A DNA stretch of 64,000 nucleotides, taken from positions 8,175,501-8,239,500 of the forward strand of contig JAKNDB010000068.1 of NCBI GenBank assembly GCA_024305405.1, in the 5' to 3' direction. Position 1 is the stretch's first letter, and each line of letters opens with the position of its first letter. This DNA comes from Dirofilaria immitis (lineage: Eukaryota; Nematoda; Chromadorea; Rhabditida; Onchocercidae). Made by a program: the position numbers and the translations under genes. Shown here in pieces: positions 63,860 to 64,000 of the stretch. The notes below the pieces were generated by a model, which had not been told where the DNA came from, ran no database searches, and worked only from the letters and a program-made list of their open reading frames with translations.

Positions 63860-64000
63860 CTAAATTGTATTAAATTAATGATCGCACTTCATTAACTTCT
63901 CATAGTTCATTTTAAAATTCGTGCCATTTTTGCGAACTTTGTAGATTTAAAAAGCAGTTATTAGATAAGAAAGTATTTGGAATAGAATGAATTCTCACTT
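63860..64000 (-). other. Upstream edge of the SLC26 gene
   Basis: The last 141 bases lie 5' of the first visible SLC26 exon. Short ATG frames occur on the minus strand, but none has a donor in the phase needed (0), so the true first exon is probably outside the window. Confidence 0.4.

Noticed and set aside
1..64000. Bacterial (Wolbachia-like) inserts, CRISPR arrays, rRNA or tRNA genes
   Set aside because: I looked for dense long frames, regular spacer-repeat patterns and cloverleaf-like sequences and saw none that I could support.

Overview
The window is AT-rich eukaryotic nuclear DNA from a nematode. Gene structure and protein sequence suggest a spirurid or filarial type, but that placement is inference. 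Exons are small (about 30-270 bp) with GT..AG introns whose acceptors are mostly T-rich and end in CAG or TAG. The predicted proteins (a TWK-type K2P channel, RAD51, TPST, an SLC26 transporter, a PP1-like phosphatase) read as nematode versions of conserved animal families. I saw no prokaryotic-type gene cluster, CRISPR array, rRNA or convincing tRNA.

Layout. 1-3609 (+): DNA primase small subunit, 5' end outside the window. 8193-14967 (-): two-pore potassium channel. 14968-25139: about 10 kb without a supportable gene, holding tandem, palindromic and simple repeats. 25176-33472 (+): an 18-exon protein with three NADAR-like domains and a basic Ser/Pro/Arg tail. 34109-35461 (-): ZNF830-like zinc finger protein. 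35794-37197 (+): TFIID subunit TAF7, divergent from ZNF830 across a compact promoter. 38557-41386 (+): tentative small unrecognised gene. 43760-46698 (+): tyrosylprotein sulfotransferase. 48080-50565 (-): RAD51. 52690-53122 (+): tentative small membrane protein. 54790-56875 (-): PP1-type phosphatase. 57681-63859 (-): SLC26 anion transporter, 5' end open.

Most of the conserved genes are housekeeping functions (replication, recombination, transcription, RNA processing, secretory-pathway sulfation, phosphatase signalling, ion transport). They are not an operon and I see no common pathway. PRIM1/TWK, NADAR/ZNF830 and TPST/RAD51 are convergent; ZNF830/TAF7 are divergent.

The strongest window-wide signal is that every conserved gene contains at least one place where the conserved protein changes frame at a short homopolymer, about 19 sites in about 12 kb of coding sequence. 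Exon phases independently require the change at most of them. Most sites look one base short. This points to homopolymer-length errors in the assembly rather than to pseudogenes. The most interesting biology is the triple-NADAR protein.
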